A stretch of DNA of 64,000 nucleotides from Paenibacillus sp. J31TS4. GTDB lineage: Bacteria > Bacillota > Bacilli > Paenibacillales > NBRC-103111. The translations under genes were made by a program, and so were the position numbers. How positions within the stretch are numbered: position 1 is the stretch's first letter; every line of letters starts with the position of its first letter. Positions 16,076 through 24,930 of the stretch are shown piece by piece. The notes beneath the pieces are model-generated. The model saw only the letters and a program-made list of their open reading frames with translations. It was not told where the DNA came from and did not search any database. The DNA lies in assembly GCF_018403265.1 (NCBI RefSeq), contig NZ_BOSI01000001.1:1178001-1242000 (forward strand), read 5' to 3'.

Positions 16076-16221
16076 GTTGCGCGCAAATTCATTAACTGGC
16101 TTGCCTATTTTCCGGGCTGCGGTTTCCTTCGCGTGTCTCTGCTCGAACGGATTATAGCAATCTTCCTTTGCTCCGTTCCGCTGGGCTCGTTCATTCGGCT
16201 TGAGCGACGGAGTGCAGCGGG

Positions 16222-16250
16222 TTGACTAACCTGAGGCGGCCGATTACGAT
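16222..16250 (+). promoter_or_regulatory. Sigma-A promoter of the M55 aminopeptidase gene
   Basis: TTGACT (16222-16227), exactly 17 bp, then TACGAT (16245-16250). The untranslated leader would be about 95 bases. The remaining gap sequence 16076-16221 shows nothing recognisable. Confidence 0.6.
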
Positions 16251-16352
16251 TCCTTTGAAGACCGCTTCAGTTCACAACCAGATGGCTTCCAGACGACTCT
16301 TCGTGCTGCCCGATGACCCCCACACATCAAACCTGGATGGAGGAGAAGATCG

Positions 16353-17129
16353 ATGAATTATCTCATTTTGACCGATCTTGAGAGAGTAGCGGGCATCGAT
16401 TCGTTCCGGCAGACCCGGACGACCGACAACGAGGTGAAGGGCCCGGCGATGAAGCAGCTCGCACGGGAAGTGAACGCCTGCGCCCAAGGAATTCGGCAGG
16501 CCGATCCGCTCGCTGTCGTCGACGTCATCGACGGGCACGGAAGCGGAGGCCTGTTCCCCGAGGATCTGGCGGACAGCCGCTATATCCGCTTCAAGGAGTT
16601 CCGCCTCGAGTCGATGCCGCAATACGCCGCCCTGCTGTTCGTCGGCCAGCATGCGATGGCCGGTACGATTGACGCTCCGCTGTGCCATACGTATTCGTCG
16701 CTTCACGTGCAGTACTATCGCCTGAACGACGTGTTCATCGGCGAATTCGGCGCCTTCGCCAATTGGGCCGGGCTGCACGGCGTCCCGACAATCTTCCTCG
16801 CCGGCGACGACAAGGCAGCCCTAGAGGCGCAGCTGTTCGTCCCGCCGATCGAAACCGCCGTGACGAAACAGGGGAAGGGCATGGAGGCCGCCGAGCATCT
16901 GGAGCCGGACGAGGCATGCCGCCTCATCCGGGACGGGGCCGCACGAGCGGTGCGCCGCATCGCCGAGATCCCGCCCTTCGCTCGTTTCCAGCCTCCATTC
17001 GTTTTCGAGGCCCGGTATTACGAGCCGCTGAAGCCCGAGACGATCCGCAGCAGGCCGAACGCCCGCCTGCTCGATGAGAGAACCTATCGCATCGAGACGA
17101 CGGATTACCGCGAGCTCCCGTTTTTTTGA
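16353..17129 (+). CDS. M55 family D-aminopeptidase (DppA-like)
   Basis: A 258-residue zinc peptidase of the M55 family, which in B. subtilis (DppA) removes D-amino acids from short peptides such as those from peptidoglycan. Metal and active-site motifs follow the family: 'LTDLERVAG' (Asp8 and Glu10), 'VIDGHGSGG', 'VGQHAMAGT', 'HTYSS' and 'NDVFIGEFGAFANWAG'. Length is normal. The ATG follows GGAGGAGAAGATCG. In B. subtilis dppA heads a dipeptide-transport operon; here it stands alone and faces pepF, another peptidase, so both may serve peptide recycling. Confidence 0.85.
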   Translation: MNYLILTDLERVAGIDSFRQTRTTDNEVKGPAMKQLAREVNACAQGIRQADPLAVVDVIDGHGSGGLFPEDLADSRYIRFKEFRLESMPQYAALLFVGQHAMAGTIDAPLCHTYSSLHVQYYRLNDVFIGEFGAFANWAGLHGVPTIFLAGDDKAALEAQLFVPPIETAVTKQGKGMEAAEHLEPDEACRLIRDGAARAVRRIAEIPPFARFQPPFVFEARYYEPLKPETIRSRPNARLLDERTYRIETTDYRELPFF

Positions 17130-17184
17130 GCGCAGGCCCGGCCTCGCGGGGAGCGGCCTCGGCGGCTCGTTTCCCCGCTCCTAG

Positions 17185-18993
17185 TTATACCAGTTTCTCC
17201 AGCTCGTCGATGAGCGAGCCCACGTATGCGACGGCGCTCGAGATCGGTGCGCGGTCGGTCATGTCGACGCCCGCGTGCTTCATCAGCTCAAGCGGTGTCA
17301 TCGTCCCGCCCGCCTTGAGCACCTCGAGCCAGCGGTCCACGACCGGCTGCCCCTCTTCCTTCATCAGCTGCGCGACCGCCGTCGAAGCGGTCAGGCCGGC
17401 CGCATAGGTGTACGGATACAGCCCCATGTAATAATGCGGCTGCCGCATCCAGGTGAGCGAGGCTCCTTCGTCCAGTACGACCGCATCGCCCCAGAATTCG
17501 GAAAGCACGGCGGCCTTGAGCTCTCTCAGCTTCCGCGCCGTCAGCGCTTCGCCCGCTTCCGCGGCGGCATAGACGCGGCTCTGCATGTCTCCCTCGAGCA
17601 GATGCGTGACGAAGTTGTGGTAATAGGTCTGCAGCAGCTGCAGAATGACCCACCGCTTCATGCGCGCATCGCCGGACTGCTTCAGAATATGCTCGGCCAG
17701 AAGCAGCTCGTTCATCGTCGACGGTGCTTCGATGAAGTACATGGACGGCCGGTAATTCGTGTAGCGCTGATGACGGCCGGCCAGCATAAGATGGCCCGCG
17801 TGGCCAAGCTCGTGCGCCAGCGTGAACGCGCTGCGCATGTTGTTCGCCCACGTTATCAGGATGTAGGAGTGCGCGCCGTACGGGGACGAGCAGAAGGCTC
17901 CCGTCGATTTGCCGACATTGTCCGCATAGTCGATCCAACGCTTGGTGAGCGCCTGCTCCATCAGCTCGATATAGTCCGCTCCCATCGGACGCAGCGCCTC
18001 GAGTATGGTTGCTCCCGCCTCCTCGATCGTCACCTCGGGGTTGAAATCCGCGTCGAACGGCGCCTTAAGATCGCAGAACCGGAGCTCCTCCAGACCGAGC
18101 ACGCGCTTCTTGAGCCGCATCAGCCGCCTCATATGCGGCGCCAGCTCGGTGCGGATGACGTCCAGAATGTTGCGGTACATCTCGGTCGTCACCTGCTGCG
18201 GCTGCAGCAGCATCTCGGTCACCGACGAGTAGCCGCGCAGCCGGGAAAGCACAACCTGCTTCTTCACCTCGGTCCCGTAGACGGCCGCGAACGTATTCTG
18301 GTACTGCTCCAGCGTCCGGGTGAACGACTCGTAGGAGGCCCGGCGCAGCGACGTATTGGCGGAAAACTCGTAGTCCGTCTCGAATAAGGCAAACGAGACC
18401 GGATACGCCGTCCCTTTGTCGTCGACCACCGAGTCGAACTGCATATCCGACAGCTTGCTCCGCTGGTAGATGGTATAAGGCGCTCCCATTACCTCCCCGA
18501 GAGAGGCCAGTACGGCTTCGGTCTCCGCGCTCAGCTTATGAGGCCTTTGCTCCAGCAGCTCGCCGAGGGTTCTCGCGAAGTCGGCGAGACGCGGCTCCTC
18601 GCGGAGGCAGGCCTCGACGGTGCCCTCCGGAAGCGCTAGCAGCTCCGAACGGATGAACGACAATGCCGCTCCAACCGACGAGGACAGATCTCCCGCTTTG
18701 GCGGACATCGCCTGATTCCTGGGGTTGCCGGAATCCTCCGAGAAGCGCAGGCGCGCGTAGGTACCGGCACGGAGCGCCCGGACGAGGAGGCTTTCCTGAG
18801 CCTCCAGGCAGTCGGCGAGCCGGGCCGCACCGTTCCCCAGCGTTCCCTTGAACGATTCCATGGCGGCGGCGTCCGCCTGAATCGCCTGCACTTCCTTTTC
18901 CCATTCCTCTTCGCTTCCGAACAGATCGGACAGCTCCCACGTAAGCGCTTGCGCCACCTCGTGTCTTTGCAGCCGTTTGGCCATTTGGTCCAA
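17185..18993 (-). CDS. pepF: M3B family oligoendopeptidase F
   Basis: A 602-residue zinc metallopeptidase that cleaves oligopeptides in the cytoplasm. The zinc site 'TLAHELGHAGH' (HExxH, about residue 390) and the third-ligand helix region 'YFIEAPSTMNELLLAEH' are intact. The family phrases 'YTYAAGLTAS' and 'LSLLAEWGD'-like 'LSEFWGDAVVLDEGAS' lie in the C-terminal third. Length matches PepF/YjbG. It converges on the M55 aminopeptidase gene (55-base gap with a weak GCGGGGA/TCCCCGC stem) and is divergent from the AI-2E family permease gene. Confidence 0.93.
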   Translation of the reverse strand: MDQMAKRLQRHEVAQALTWELSDLFGSEEEWEKEVQAIQADAAAMESFKGTLGNGAARLADCLEAQESLLVRALRAGTYARLRFSEDSGNPRNQAMSAKAGDLSSSVGAALSFIRSELLALPEGTVEACLREEPRLADFARTLGELLEQRPHKLSAETEAVLASLGEVMGAPYTIYQRSKLSDMQFDSVVDDKGTAYPVSFALFETDYEFSANTSLRRASYESFTRTLEQYQNTFAAVYGTEVKKQVVLSRLRGYSSVTEMLLQPQQVTTEMYRNILDVIRTELAPHMRRLMRLKKRVLGLEELRFCDLKAPFDADFNPEVTIEEAGATILEALRPMGADYIELMEQALTKRWIDYADNVGKSTGAFCSSPYGAHSYILITWANNMRSAFTLAHELGHAGHLMLAGRHQRYTNYRPSMYFIEAPSTMNELLLAEHILKQSGDARMKRWVILQLLQTYYHNFVTHLLEGDMQSRVYAAAEAGEALTARKLRELKAAVLSEFWGDAVVLDEGASLTWMRQPHYYMGLYPYTYAAGLTASTAVAQLMKEEGQPVVDRWLEVLKAGGTMTPLELMKHAGVDMTDRAPISSAVAYVGSLIDELEKLV

Positions 18994-19108
18994 CTCCTTC
19001 TCATTTCGTCGCCTGTCATTATAGCATGCGAGCTTTTGGAACTGCCCATTTTTTTCCGCGCGGGACGCCAGGGTGCGCCGGATCTCCGATTGGGTAAGGA
19101 AGAGAAGG

Positions 19109-19122
19109 AGCTCCTAGGAGCT
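19109..19122. repeat. 14-bp perfect palindrome between divergent genes
   Basis: AGCTCCTAGGAGCT lies 35 bases upstream of the permease ATG and 116 bases upstream of pepF. It may be an operator; nothing in the window identifies a binder. Confidence 0.35.
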
Positions 19123-19156
19123 TCCTTAACCGATTCGGACAGTTGGAGATGGTGTT

Positions 19157-20239
19157 ATGAAAGATAGCAGATTTTTCCGGATATGCGGCGGCATCATCGC
19201 GCTGCTCCTCATCGTCTGGCTGACGGCCAAGGTCAGCTTTCTCTTCCTGCCGCTTGCGGCCGCGGTTAGAGTGCTGCTCGTCCCGTTTATGGTCGCCGGC
19301 TTCTTCTACTACTTGCTCCGGCCTTTGGTGCGTTTCCTTGTCTCCCGGAGGGTCAACAAGGTGGCGGCGATCCTCTCCCTCTATCTGGCGATGTCCGGGT
19401 TAGCAACCGCCTTCGCTTTCCTCGTCTGGCCGGCGCTGCGAACGCAGACCGAGCAGTTCATCCGCAATGCTCCCGGTCTCCTCGAGACATTCCAGGAGCA
19501 GCTGGACCGACTTCAAAACAGCCGGCTTCTCTCGTCCTTCTTCAAGGGGGATTCCGATTGGCCCTCCCGGCTGTCCGACATGCTGGGTTCCGGATTGACG
19601 GCGGCGACGGATTATGCGGCGGGCGTCGTCTCGATCGTGACGGACTTCTTCCTCCTTGTCTTCACCGTTCCGATCCTGCTGTATTACCTGCTGAAGCAGG
19701 GGAATGAGCTGCGCGGCTTCGTACTGCCGCTCGTGCCGCGCCGCTACCGCCGCGATGGAGCGGAGACGCTGAGCGCGATCGACGACGCGCTGAGCGGCTT
19801 CATCGTCGGCCGCGTCATCATTACGCTCTTGCTCGGCGTCATGATGTACGTCGGCTTCCTGCTGATCGGTCTGCCGTACGCGCTGCTGTTGACTGTCATC
19901 TCGACGATCGTGAACCTGCTCCCTTATATCGGCCCCATTCTCGGCGCTATCCCGTGTGTCATCGTCGGCTTCATTGAATCGCCGACGCTCGCACTCTGGA
20001 CACTTGTCGTCGTCATAGCCGTCCAGCAGATCGAGGGCAACCTGCTGGCCCCCCATATTTATGGCAAGCGGCTCGACATCCATCCGCTGACGACGATTCT
20101 GCTGCTGCTCGTCGCCGGGGATATGGCGGGCATTATCGGCATGATCCTCGCCATCCCCGTCTACATGGTCATCAAAATCCTTCTCATTCAAATTTATCGG
20201 CTGTTTTTATCCGAGAAGGTCGAGGAGCTTGTAGAGTAA
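19157..20239 (+). CDS. AI-2E family transporter (PerM/YueF-like)
   Basis: A 360-residue polytopic membrane protein of the AI-2E exporter family. About eight membrane segments are seen: two at the N-terminus, one near 65-90, then a soluble helical stretch (about 95-145), and the C-terminal cluster with 'GRVIITLLLGVMMYVGFLLI' and 'LPYIGPILGAIPCVIVGF'. 'VVIAVQQIEGNLLAPHIYG' and 'HPLTTILLLLVAGDMAGIIG' are family signatures. The ATG follows GGAGATGGTGTT. Family members export autoinducer-2 or exchange sodium for protons; which applies here cannot be told. Confidence 0.88.
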   Translation: MKDSRFFRICGGIIALLLIVWLTAKVSFLFLPLAAAVRVLLVPFMVAGFFYYLLRPLVRFLVSRRVNKVAAILSLYLAMSGLATAFAFLVWPALRTQTEQFIRNAPGLLETFQEQLDRLQNSRLLSSFFKGDSDWPSRLSDMLGSGLTAATDYAAGVVSIVTDFFLLVFTVPILLYYLLKQGNELRGFVLPLVPRRYRRDGAETLSAIDDALSGFIVGRVIITLLLGVMMYVGFLLIGLPYALLLTVISTIVNLLPYIGPILGAIPCVIVGFIESPTLALWTLVVVIAVQQIEGNLLAPHIYGKRLDIHPLTTILLLLVAGDMAGIIGMILAIPVYMVIKILLIQIYRLFLSEKVEELVE

Positions 20240-20286
20240 GACAAGATTCCCCGCTCGGCCAGATTGGCGAAACGGCCGCCGCAAAC

Positions 20287-20314
20287 AAAAAAAATCCGGC
20301 CCCATAGGCCGGAT
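20287..20314 (-). terminator. Intrinsic terminator of the 52-residue membrane protein gene
   Basis: On the minus strand ATCCGGCC, a short loop, GGCCGGAT, then TTTTTTT. The stem begins two bases after the TAG of the small gene. Confidence 0.85.
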
Positions 20315-20315
20315 G

Positions 20316-20474
20316 CTATCGGTCCTTGTCCTTCAGGCGCGCCAGCCATCCGGCACTGCCCAGAAACAGCGCAGCCGAGCCTCCCTCGGCGAGGAGAATG
20401 CGCTGAAGCGTAGGCTGATCTCCGTACAGCGCGGCGGCGTACAGCAGAAGTCCAGCAGCGAGCAGTCTCTTCAT
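20316..20474 (-). CDS. 52-residue hydrophobic protein
   Basis: The minus strand encodes MKRLLAAGLLLYAAALYGDQ, continues 'PTLQRILLAEGG', then a second hydrophobic stretch 'SAALFLGSAGWLAR' and a charged end LKDKDR. Two short membrane-like segments are visible. The strong terminator directly after the TAG supports a real transcript ending here. The ribosome site is modest (GGGGTG, four to five bases before ATG). The codon third positions are GC-rich like true genes of this genome. No family recognised. Confidence 0.6.
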   Translation of the reverse strand: MKRLLAAGLLLYAAALYGDQPTLQRILLAEGGSAALFLGSAGWLARLKDKDR

Positions 20475-20684
20475 CCGGCACCCCGTTTCCCTGTCTACCG
20501 TCCTGACGATGTCGGTACCAGTCTATGCGGCCGGCGAAGAGAACGGTCCTCTAATGCGGGATGGGACGACCATGATAGGCAATCGCACGGCTCTTCAGAA
20601 GAGGAGCTTGTTACGAACGGGGCCCCTTTTGAACCCCGGATTCGAGTACCCGCTAGGCCGGACTTGATGTTTCTCGCGTCTTCT

Positions 20685-21316
20685 TCAGCCTATTGCTTGT
20701 ACCCGCAGCTTCTCAAGCGTGATCCGGTCCACGAATCTGCTGAATTTCTCTCTCGGCTTCCCTGCCGTCTGGTAGAAGGAAAGAATGCTGGTGACTAGAG
20801 GCACCAGCTGCTCCTCCTGCAGACCGGACAAGAGCAGCTGGCCGAGACGTGCCTTCAGTCCTTTCGCCTCGCCTCCGACGTACAGATCGAATGTCGTCCG
20901 CATCTTGACGACCGCGCAATATCCTTGAGAAGCGGCTCGCTCGTGCCGAGCGCACAGCCGGCATAGCCGATTTTCATCGGACTCGGGACCGGATGGCCGG
21001 CAATGGCGGTATCCAGAGCACGCGCAATGTCCAGCCCTGCCTCTTCGGCGCCTTTGCAGAATTGGCACGCGAGCAGCCCTTTCGTATAATGGCCCGCCGG
21101 CAGAACCCGGAACCCGGCTTCCTTCAGCGCCAGCTGTACCTCCGCCACGCGGTCCTCACGCATCGTCACGTACAGCTGCTGGAACGAGGTCAGCTCAATG
21201 GACGCTTCTTCTCCGACAATCGAACCGAGAAGCGCCAGCTGGTCCGGACGGAATACCGTACCGCCAACCGTAAAGCCAGGTGAAACTGCGAAGGTCTGCC
21301 TCTTCATCCTCTTCAC
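20685..21316 (-). pseudogene. Frameshifted nitrite/sulfite-reductase-like protein
   Basis: Two overlapping minus-strand frames together give one complete domain of the nitrite/sulfite reductase ferredoxin-like/siroheme family. The first (from ATG 21316) gives 'QTFAVSPGFTVGG', 'SIELTSFQQLYVTM', 'LLACQFCKGAEEAGLDIARA' and 'KIGYAGCALGTSEPLLKDIA'. The second continues 'VVKMRTTFDLYVGGEAKG' to 'FVDRITLEKLRVQAIG' and TGA at 20685. The shift lies in the GCGCGG run at about 20911-20918, where two bases are extra or one is missing. The usual second cysteine after 'GC' also appears replaced ('GCALGTS'), which favours real decay over a sequencing error. It follows the lipoprotein gene by 13 bases on the same strand. 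Confidence 0.7.
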
Positions 21317-21329
21317 TCCTCCCTGCTGG

Positions 21330-22211
21330 TTAGGGCACCTTTACGACGAACGGAACCGTGATTACCTTGTCCTCGTGCTTGAACTGTCCCCAGATTTTGT
21401 AAATTCCACTATGCGGAAAGGACGTCTGGAACCGGGCATCCGGACCCGTTGCCCGCTCCTCCATAGGATGGACATGCAAATACTGCTCCGCGTCCTCGGA
21501 CAGGATGACAACATGACCTACCGCGCCGAGGTAGGGCTGAAGGTTCGTCACCGGTTTCTTGGTCCGGTCGTCCCGGATCGTAAAGGTAAGCGTCACCTCC
21601 TGATTGGGTACGAGCCGGTCGAATGCCAGCGCAATCTCTTTGCCGCCGACGCTCTTGGTCAGACTCGCGTCAGGCTGAATCGGGACCGGCTTCGCCGCCT
21701 CGCCCGCGACGTTGACCCACTTTGTCAACGTCACCGCGCTCCCGCCGGAGGGAACAAAATCGGCGAACAGCTTATACTCTCCTCCCGCAAGGAAGCGTTC
21801 GGTCCATTCGAAAACGCCGCCTCCCCGGTCATCCGGATGCACATGGCGGAATTGGGACAGATCTTTGCTCACAATGATCAAATGCTGCTTCTGCTCGTGC
21901 GTGATGTCGAACTTCTCGACCGGCTTCTCTCCCAAACGGATCGCTATCCGGATGAGGGTGTCCTGATTCGCCTGAGGCTGCTTGCCCTCCGCGAACGTCC
22001 AGGCGGCCTGAACGGCTTCGGACGGCTTCGTTTGCTCGGTACCGCCGTGTCCTTGATGCCCGTTCCCGGCTCCTCCTTTTGCTTCTTCTTTCGCCTGATG
22101 CTGTCCATGAGAATCCATAGCGCTATGCTCCCCTTCCTGTTTGGATGTCGAATTCCCGCATGCGGCCAGAACGGCCGTGCTCACTAACAAGATAATCGGT
22201 AAACGCTTCAT
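21330..22211 (-). CDS. His/Met-rich lipoprotein, probable metal-binding surface protein
   Basis: A 293-residue lipoprotein. The start at 22211 is set by GGGAGG nine bases upstream and by the signal MKRLPIILLVSTAVLAACGN with lipobox LAAC. After the cysteine comes a His/Met-rich stretch ('HSAMDSHGQHQ', 'GNGHQGHGG') that could bind copper or another soft metal. Two repeated beta domains follow, each with a His motif: 'SQFRHVHPDD' and 'QYLHVHPMEE'. This form is common in Bacillales next to copper or silver systems, but the function is not established. A perfect promoter carrying two G-tract repeats precedes it, as expected for a CsoR/RcnR-family metal sensor. Confidence 0.7.
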   Translation of the reverse strand: MKRLPIILLVSTAVLAACGNSTSKQEGEHSAMDSHGQHQAKEEAKGGAGNGHQGHGGTEQTKPSEAVQAAWTFAEGKQPQANQDTLIRIAIRLGEKPVEKFDITHEQKQHLIIVSKDLSQFRHVHPDDRGGGVFEWTERFLAGGEYKLFADFVPSGGSAVTLTKWVNVAGEAAKPVPIQPDASLTKSVGGKEIALAFDRLVPNQEVTLTFTIRDDRTKKPVTNLQPYLGAVGHVVILSEDAEQYLHVHPMEERATGPDARFQTSFPHSGIYKIWGQFKHEDKVITVPFVVKVP

Positions 22212-22305
22212 GGCTGGCTGCCTCCCAGGTTTGGATTGCCTGCAGTACGTCCTCGTCTGTCTCTGCATAAGTGGGGTTGACAAACAGGATAAACCGCATC
22301 CTTAG

Positions 22306-22324
22306 ATTACCCCCCTACCCTATT
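22306..22324. promoter_or_regulatory. G-tract operator copy 2
   Basis: Minus strand AATAGGGTAGGGGGGTAAT. It repeats the motif within the promoter spacer (TATAGGGTGGGGGGCTA) 35 bp away. G/C-tract operators are typical of the CsoR/RcnR/CstR family. Confidence 0.45.
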
Positions 22325-22336
22325 TTTATAGTCTCG

Positions 22337-22366
22337 ATTATATAGCCCCCCACCCTATATTGTCAA
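22337..22366 (-). promoter_or_regulatory. Consensus sigma-A promoter of the lipoprotein gene with operator copy 1 in the spacer
   Basis: TTGACA (22361-22366), 18 bp, TATAAT (22337-22342): both hexamers are perfect. The spacer contains TAGGGTGGGGGGCTA (22341-22359 region), so a repressor bound there would block polymerase. A very strong, tightly repressed promoter is inferred. Confidence 0.75.
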
Positions 22367-22466
22367 CATTTCTTTTTCCTTTAACTTCCACTCCAGGCTT
22401 CATAAGGTCCGTTCTTCTTCGTTAGAAAACTCTATTTTGCCGACTTGCCGCTCTCGTTTCGGCAGC

Positions 22467-22499
22467 AAAAAAAGGCGGACAGCATGCTGTCCGCCTTTT
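22467..22499 (-). terminator. Bidirectional terminator, 30-bp perfect palindrome
   Basis: AAAAGGCGGACAGC paired with GCTGTCCGCCTTTT has no unpaired bases on paper. On the minus strand CCGCCTTTTTTT ends it. It lies 126 bases after the PH-like gene. The rest of 22367-22625 shows no gene. Confidence 0.8.
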
Positions 22500-22625
22500 G
22501 CGGGGCGCGGCACAGGCCGCGGCCCCCTTTGCTTCTCTTCTTTTTTCCTATTCCTCTTACCGGTATGTGCGAATGGCCGGTTTGCTCAAGCGGCTTCTCG
22601 GGATTAACGCTCGTCCTGCGTGGCT

Positions 22626-22928
22626 CTACTTGTCCGGTTTGCCCGCTTTCCCGCACAGCCCCTTGAATGCGTCGATGAAGGGCTGAGGGTCCTCGTCGAC
22701 CGTATACGGATACAGTCCCATGCTCGTGTGCAGATACAGCATGCCCTCCTGCCCGCCGATCCGGCGGTACGAAATGTCGTGGACCTCCTGCAGCGCGAAC
22801 CGGCGGTAGCGGGTCTCAAGCCGGTCCCGGTACAGAACGAGCTTGCGCCGCTGCACCACCGTCTTGATCTCGAGCCCGTTCGATTCCCGCAGCACCTTGT
22901 AGTAGCCCTGCTCGGCGACCTTGTTCAT
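22626..22928 (-). CDS. Small protein with a possible PH-like fold
   Basis: A 100-residue soluble protein: 'YYKVLRESNGLEIKTVVQRR', 'LVLYRDRLETRYRRFALQEV', 'DISYRRIGGQEGMLYLHTSM' and 'LYPYTVDEDPQPFIDAFKGL'. The alternating strands ending in one helix suggest a bacterial PH-like domain, as in small Bacillales proteins of unknown role. The start at 22928 is supported by AGGAGG eight bases upstream. It follows the efflux pump gene by 188 bases on the same strand. Confidence 0.6.
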   Translation of the reverse strand: MNKVAEQGYYKVLRESNGLEIKTVVQRRKLVLYRDRLETRYRRFALQEVHDISYRRIGGQEGMLYLHTSMGLYPYTVDEDPQPFIDAFKGLCGKAGKPDK

Positions 22929-23116
22929 GCCGCTTCCCTCCTGTTCGCGCGTCTCTCCTCCTAGTATAGCAGACGAGGGCAGTGGAACCGAAAAGGCGCA
23001 ACTCCGAAGGAAGACAATGCGGCGGGCGCGGGCCGCACCCGCCTCCCCACGTTGGGCAGGGCTAGGCCCGGCGGCGCGGTGGCCGCCGGATCGCGGGGGT
23101 CTCGGCGCGTCCCGCT

Positions 23117-24613
23117 TTAGCTGTGAGTCGGCAGCCTGCGGCCTCCCTCCTGCTCTCCTTCTGCTTCCGCCGGCAGCGCCCGCTTCAAGAAGAAGGAGAC
23201 GACCCACGCGACGACGACGAGCGCAAACGCGAGCAGAAACGCACTCTGCATGCCCGCGATCATCGCCTGCCGCGCGAGGCCCGTATCGGCCGCTTGCTGC
23301 GCCGGCGAGGCATAGCGGTCGGAGCGGATCGTCATGACGGAGACGAGCAGCACCGTGCCGACCGCGCCGGCCACCTGCTGCAGCGTGCTGATGATCGCAG
23401 TGCCATGAGCATAAAGCCGAGGCGGCAGCTCGTTCAGCGCGTTGGTCATGACGGGCATCATCAGCATCGAGATACCGAGCATAAGCAGCGTATTGAGAAG
23501 CATAATGGCGAGATAGGACGACGACGTCGTCAAGAAGGCGAACTGCAGCAGCGAGTGGGCGGTCAGGCCAAGACCTACCACAGCCAGCCATTTGGCGCCG
23601 AACCGGTCGAACAGGCGCCCGGTGATGGGGGACATGATGCCCATCACGACGCCGCCCGGCAGCATGATGAGCCCTGCCTGAAGCGGTCCGTACCCGAGCG
23701 CGTTCTGCAGGAAGATCGGCAGCAGCATCATCGCGGAGAACATGGCCATCATGACGATAATCGTGATCCAGGTCGACATGTGGAAGATGCGGTAGCGGAA
23801 CGCCCTCAGGTCGAGCAGCGGCTCGTCGAGCGCCAGCTGGCGCCAAGTGAACAGAGCTAGCGAGACGATGCCGACGGCGAGCGGCAGCAGAACGCCGGCG
23901 CCTGCCATCGCTCCGCCACCTTCGCCGGCGCTGCTGAAGCCGTAGACGAGGCCGCCGAAGCCGAGCGTGGACAGCGCGAGCGACAGCAGGTCGATGCGCG
24001 GGCGCGTCGGCTCCGACACGTTGCGGAGCTTGACGTAGGCGATCACCCAGACTAGGACTGCGATCGGCAGCACGCTGTAGAACAGCACCCGCCAGCTGAA
24101 ATGCTCGACGAGCACGCCCGACAGGGTAGGCCCGATTGCCGGAGCGAAGGTGATGACGATGCCGATCATCCCCATGGCGGAGCCCCGCTTCTCGACCGGC
24201 ACCGTGGCGAAGACGACGTTGGTGAGCAGTGGAAAGAGCACGCCTGTGCCCGCCGCCTGCAGCACCCGGCCGATGAGCAGCACCTCGAAGCCCGGTGCAA
24301 CGGCCGCCGCGAACGTACCGATCGTGAACAGCCCCATCGCGGTCAGGAACAGCCCCCGCGTCGTGAAGCGGGCGATGAGGTAAGCGGTGACCGGGATGAG
24401 CACCCCGATCACCAGCAGATAGCCGGTGGCCAGCCACTGTGCGATTTCCGGCTTGACATGCAGCTCCTGCATAATGCGCGAGAGCGCCACATTCAGCAGC
24501 GTCTCATTCAGAATGGCGACGAACACGCCCAGAATCATTACGGTCACGACAACCAGGTTTTCCCGGCTCCCGAACGTGCCTCCGCCGGCTTGCGTACTTG
24601 CTTGTTGGTTCAA
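23117..24613 (-). CDS. DHA2 family MFS multidrug efflux transporter
   Basis: A 498-residue, 14-helix major facilitator of the EmrB/QacA (LmrB-like) branch. It shows 'VAILNETLLNVALSRIMQEL', 'QWLATGYLLVIGVLIPVTAY', motif A 'RFTTRGLFLTAMGLFTIGTF', and motif C in helix 5, 'GIVITFAPAIGPTLSGVLVE'. The C-terminal tail is charged. The family exports drugs with proton antiport. The ATG follows GGAGAGGAGCCGAACC. It is divergent from the VOC-family gene; no regulator adjoins it. Confidence 0.9.
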   Translation of the reverse strand: MNQQASTQAGGGTFGSRENLVVVTVMILGVFVAILNETLLNVALSRIMQELHVKPEIAQWLATGYLLVIGVLIPVTAYLIARFTTRGLFLTAMGLFTIGTFAAAVAPGFEVLLIGRVLQAAGTGVLFPLLTNVVFATVPVEKRGSAMGMIGIVITFAPAIGPTLSGVLVEHFSWRVLFYSVLPIAVLVWVIAYVKLRNVSEPTRPRIDLLSLALSTLGFGGLVYGFSSAGEGGGAMAGAGVLLPLAVGIVSLALFTWRQLALDEPLLDLRAFRYRIFHMSTWITIIVMMAMFSAMMLLPIFLQNALGYGPLQAGLIMLPGGVVMGIMSPITGRLFDRFGAKWLAVVGLGLTAHSLLQFAFLTTSSSYLAIMLLNTLLMLGISMLMMPVMTNALNELPPRLYAHGTAIISTLQQVAGAVGTVLLVSVMTIRSDRYASPAQQAADTGLARQAMIAGMQSAFLLAFALVVVAWVVSFFLKRALPAEAEGEQEGGRRLPTHS

Positions 24614-24930
24614 TGGTTCGGCTCCTCTCCTCGAACAGTCTCCCCGGCTTGCTCGTTCCAGCGGGGGACTGCTTCTCTAGTTTCGCCTTCATTCTAGCAT
24701 GAAGCGGCAGGACGTCTTTCTCCCCATTTGCTATTCTGTCCGGAGTTCCCCGGCAACTTTCGATCGGCACGCGAACCATCTCCTGAAACAGCGCAATCGG
24801 GAAGAAATCCGCCGAAGCCTGTCGTGCTATACTGTAGTCATTCGGGAGAGAGCTCCCCTAGCTGCCGGTCACGTTCCATCAGGACGAGTGACGGACGGCA
24901 CACAAATATATTCATGAGGTGATCGAACCA
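24614..24930. other. 317-base gap between divergent efflux and VOC genes
   Basis: No gene was seen. On the plus strand TGCTATACT (24825-24833) is an extended -10 without a good -35 and could drive the VOC gene. Nothing else was recognised. Confidence 0.35.

Noticed and set aside
22626-24437. 603-codon open frame on the minus strand across the efflux pump gene and the PH-like gene
   Set aside because: It overlaps the well-supported MFS frame and is rich in Arg, Ala, Gly and His, the mark of a GC-rich shadow frame. Only its last 100 codons, from 22928, are a real gene.
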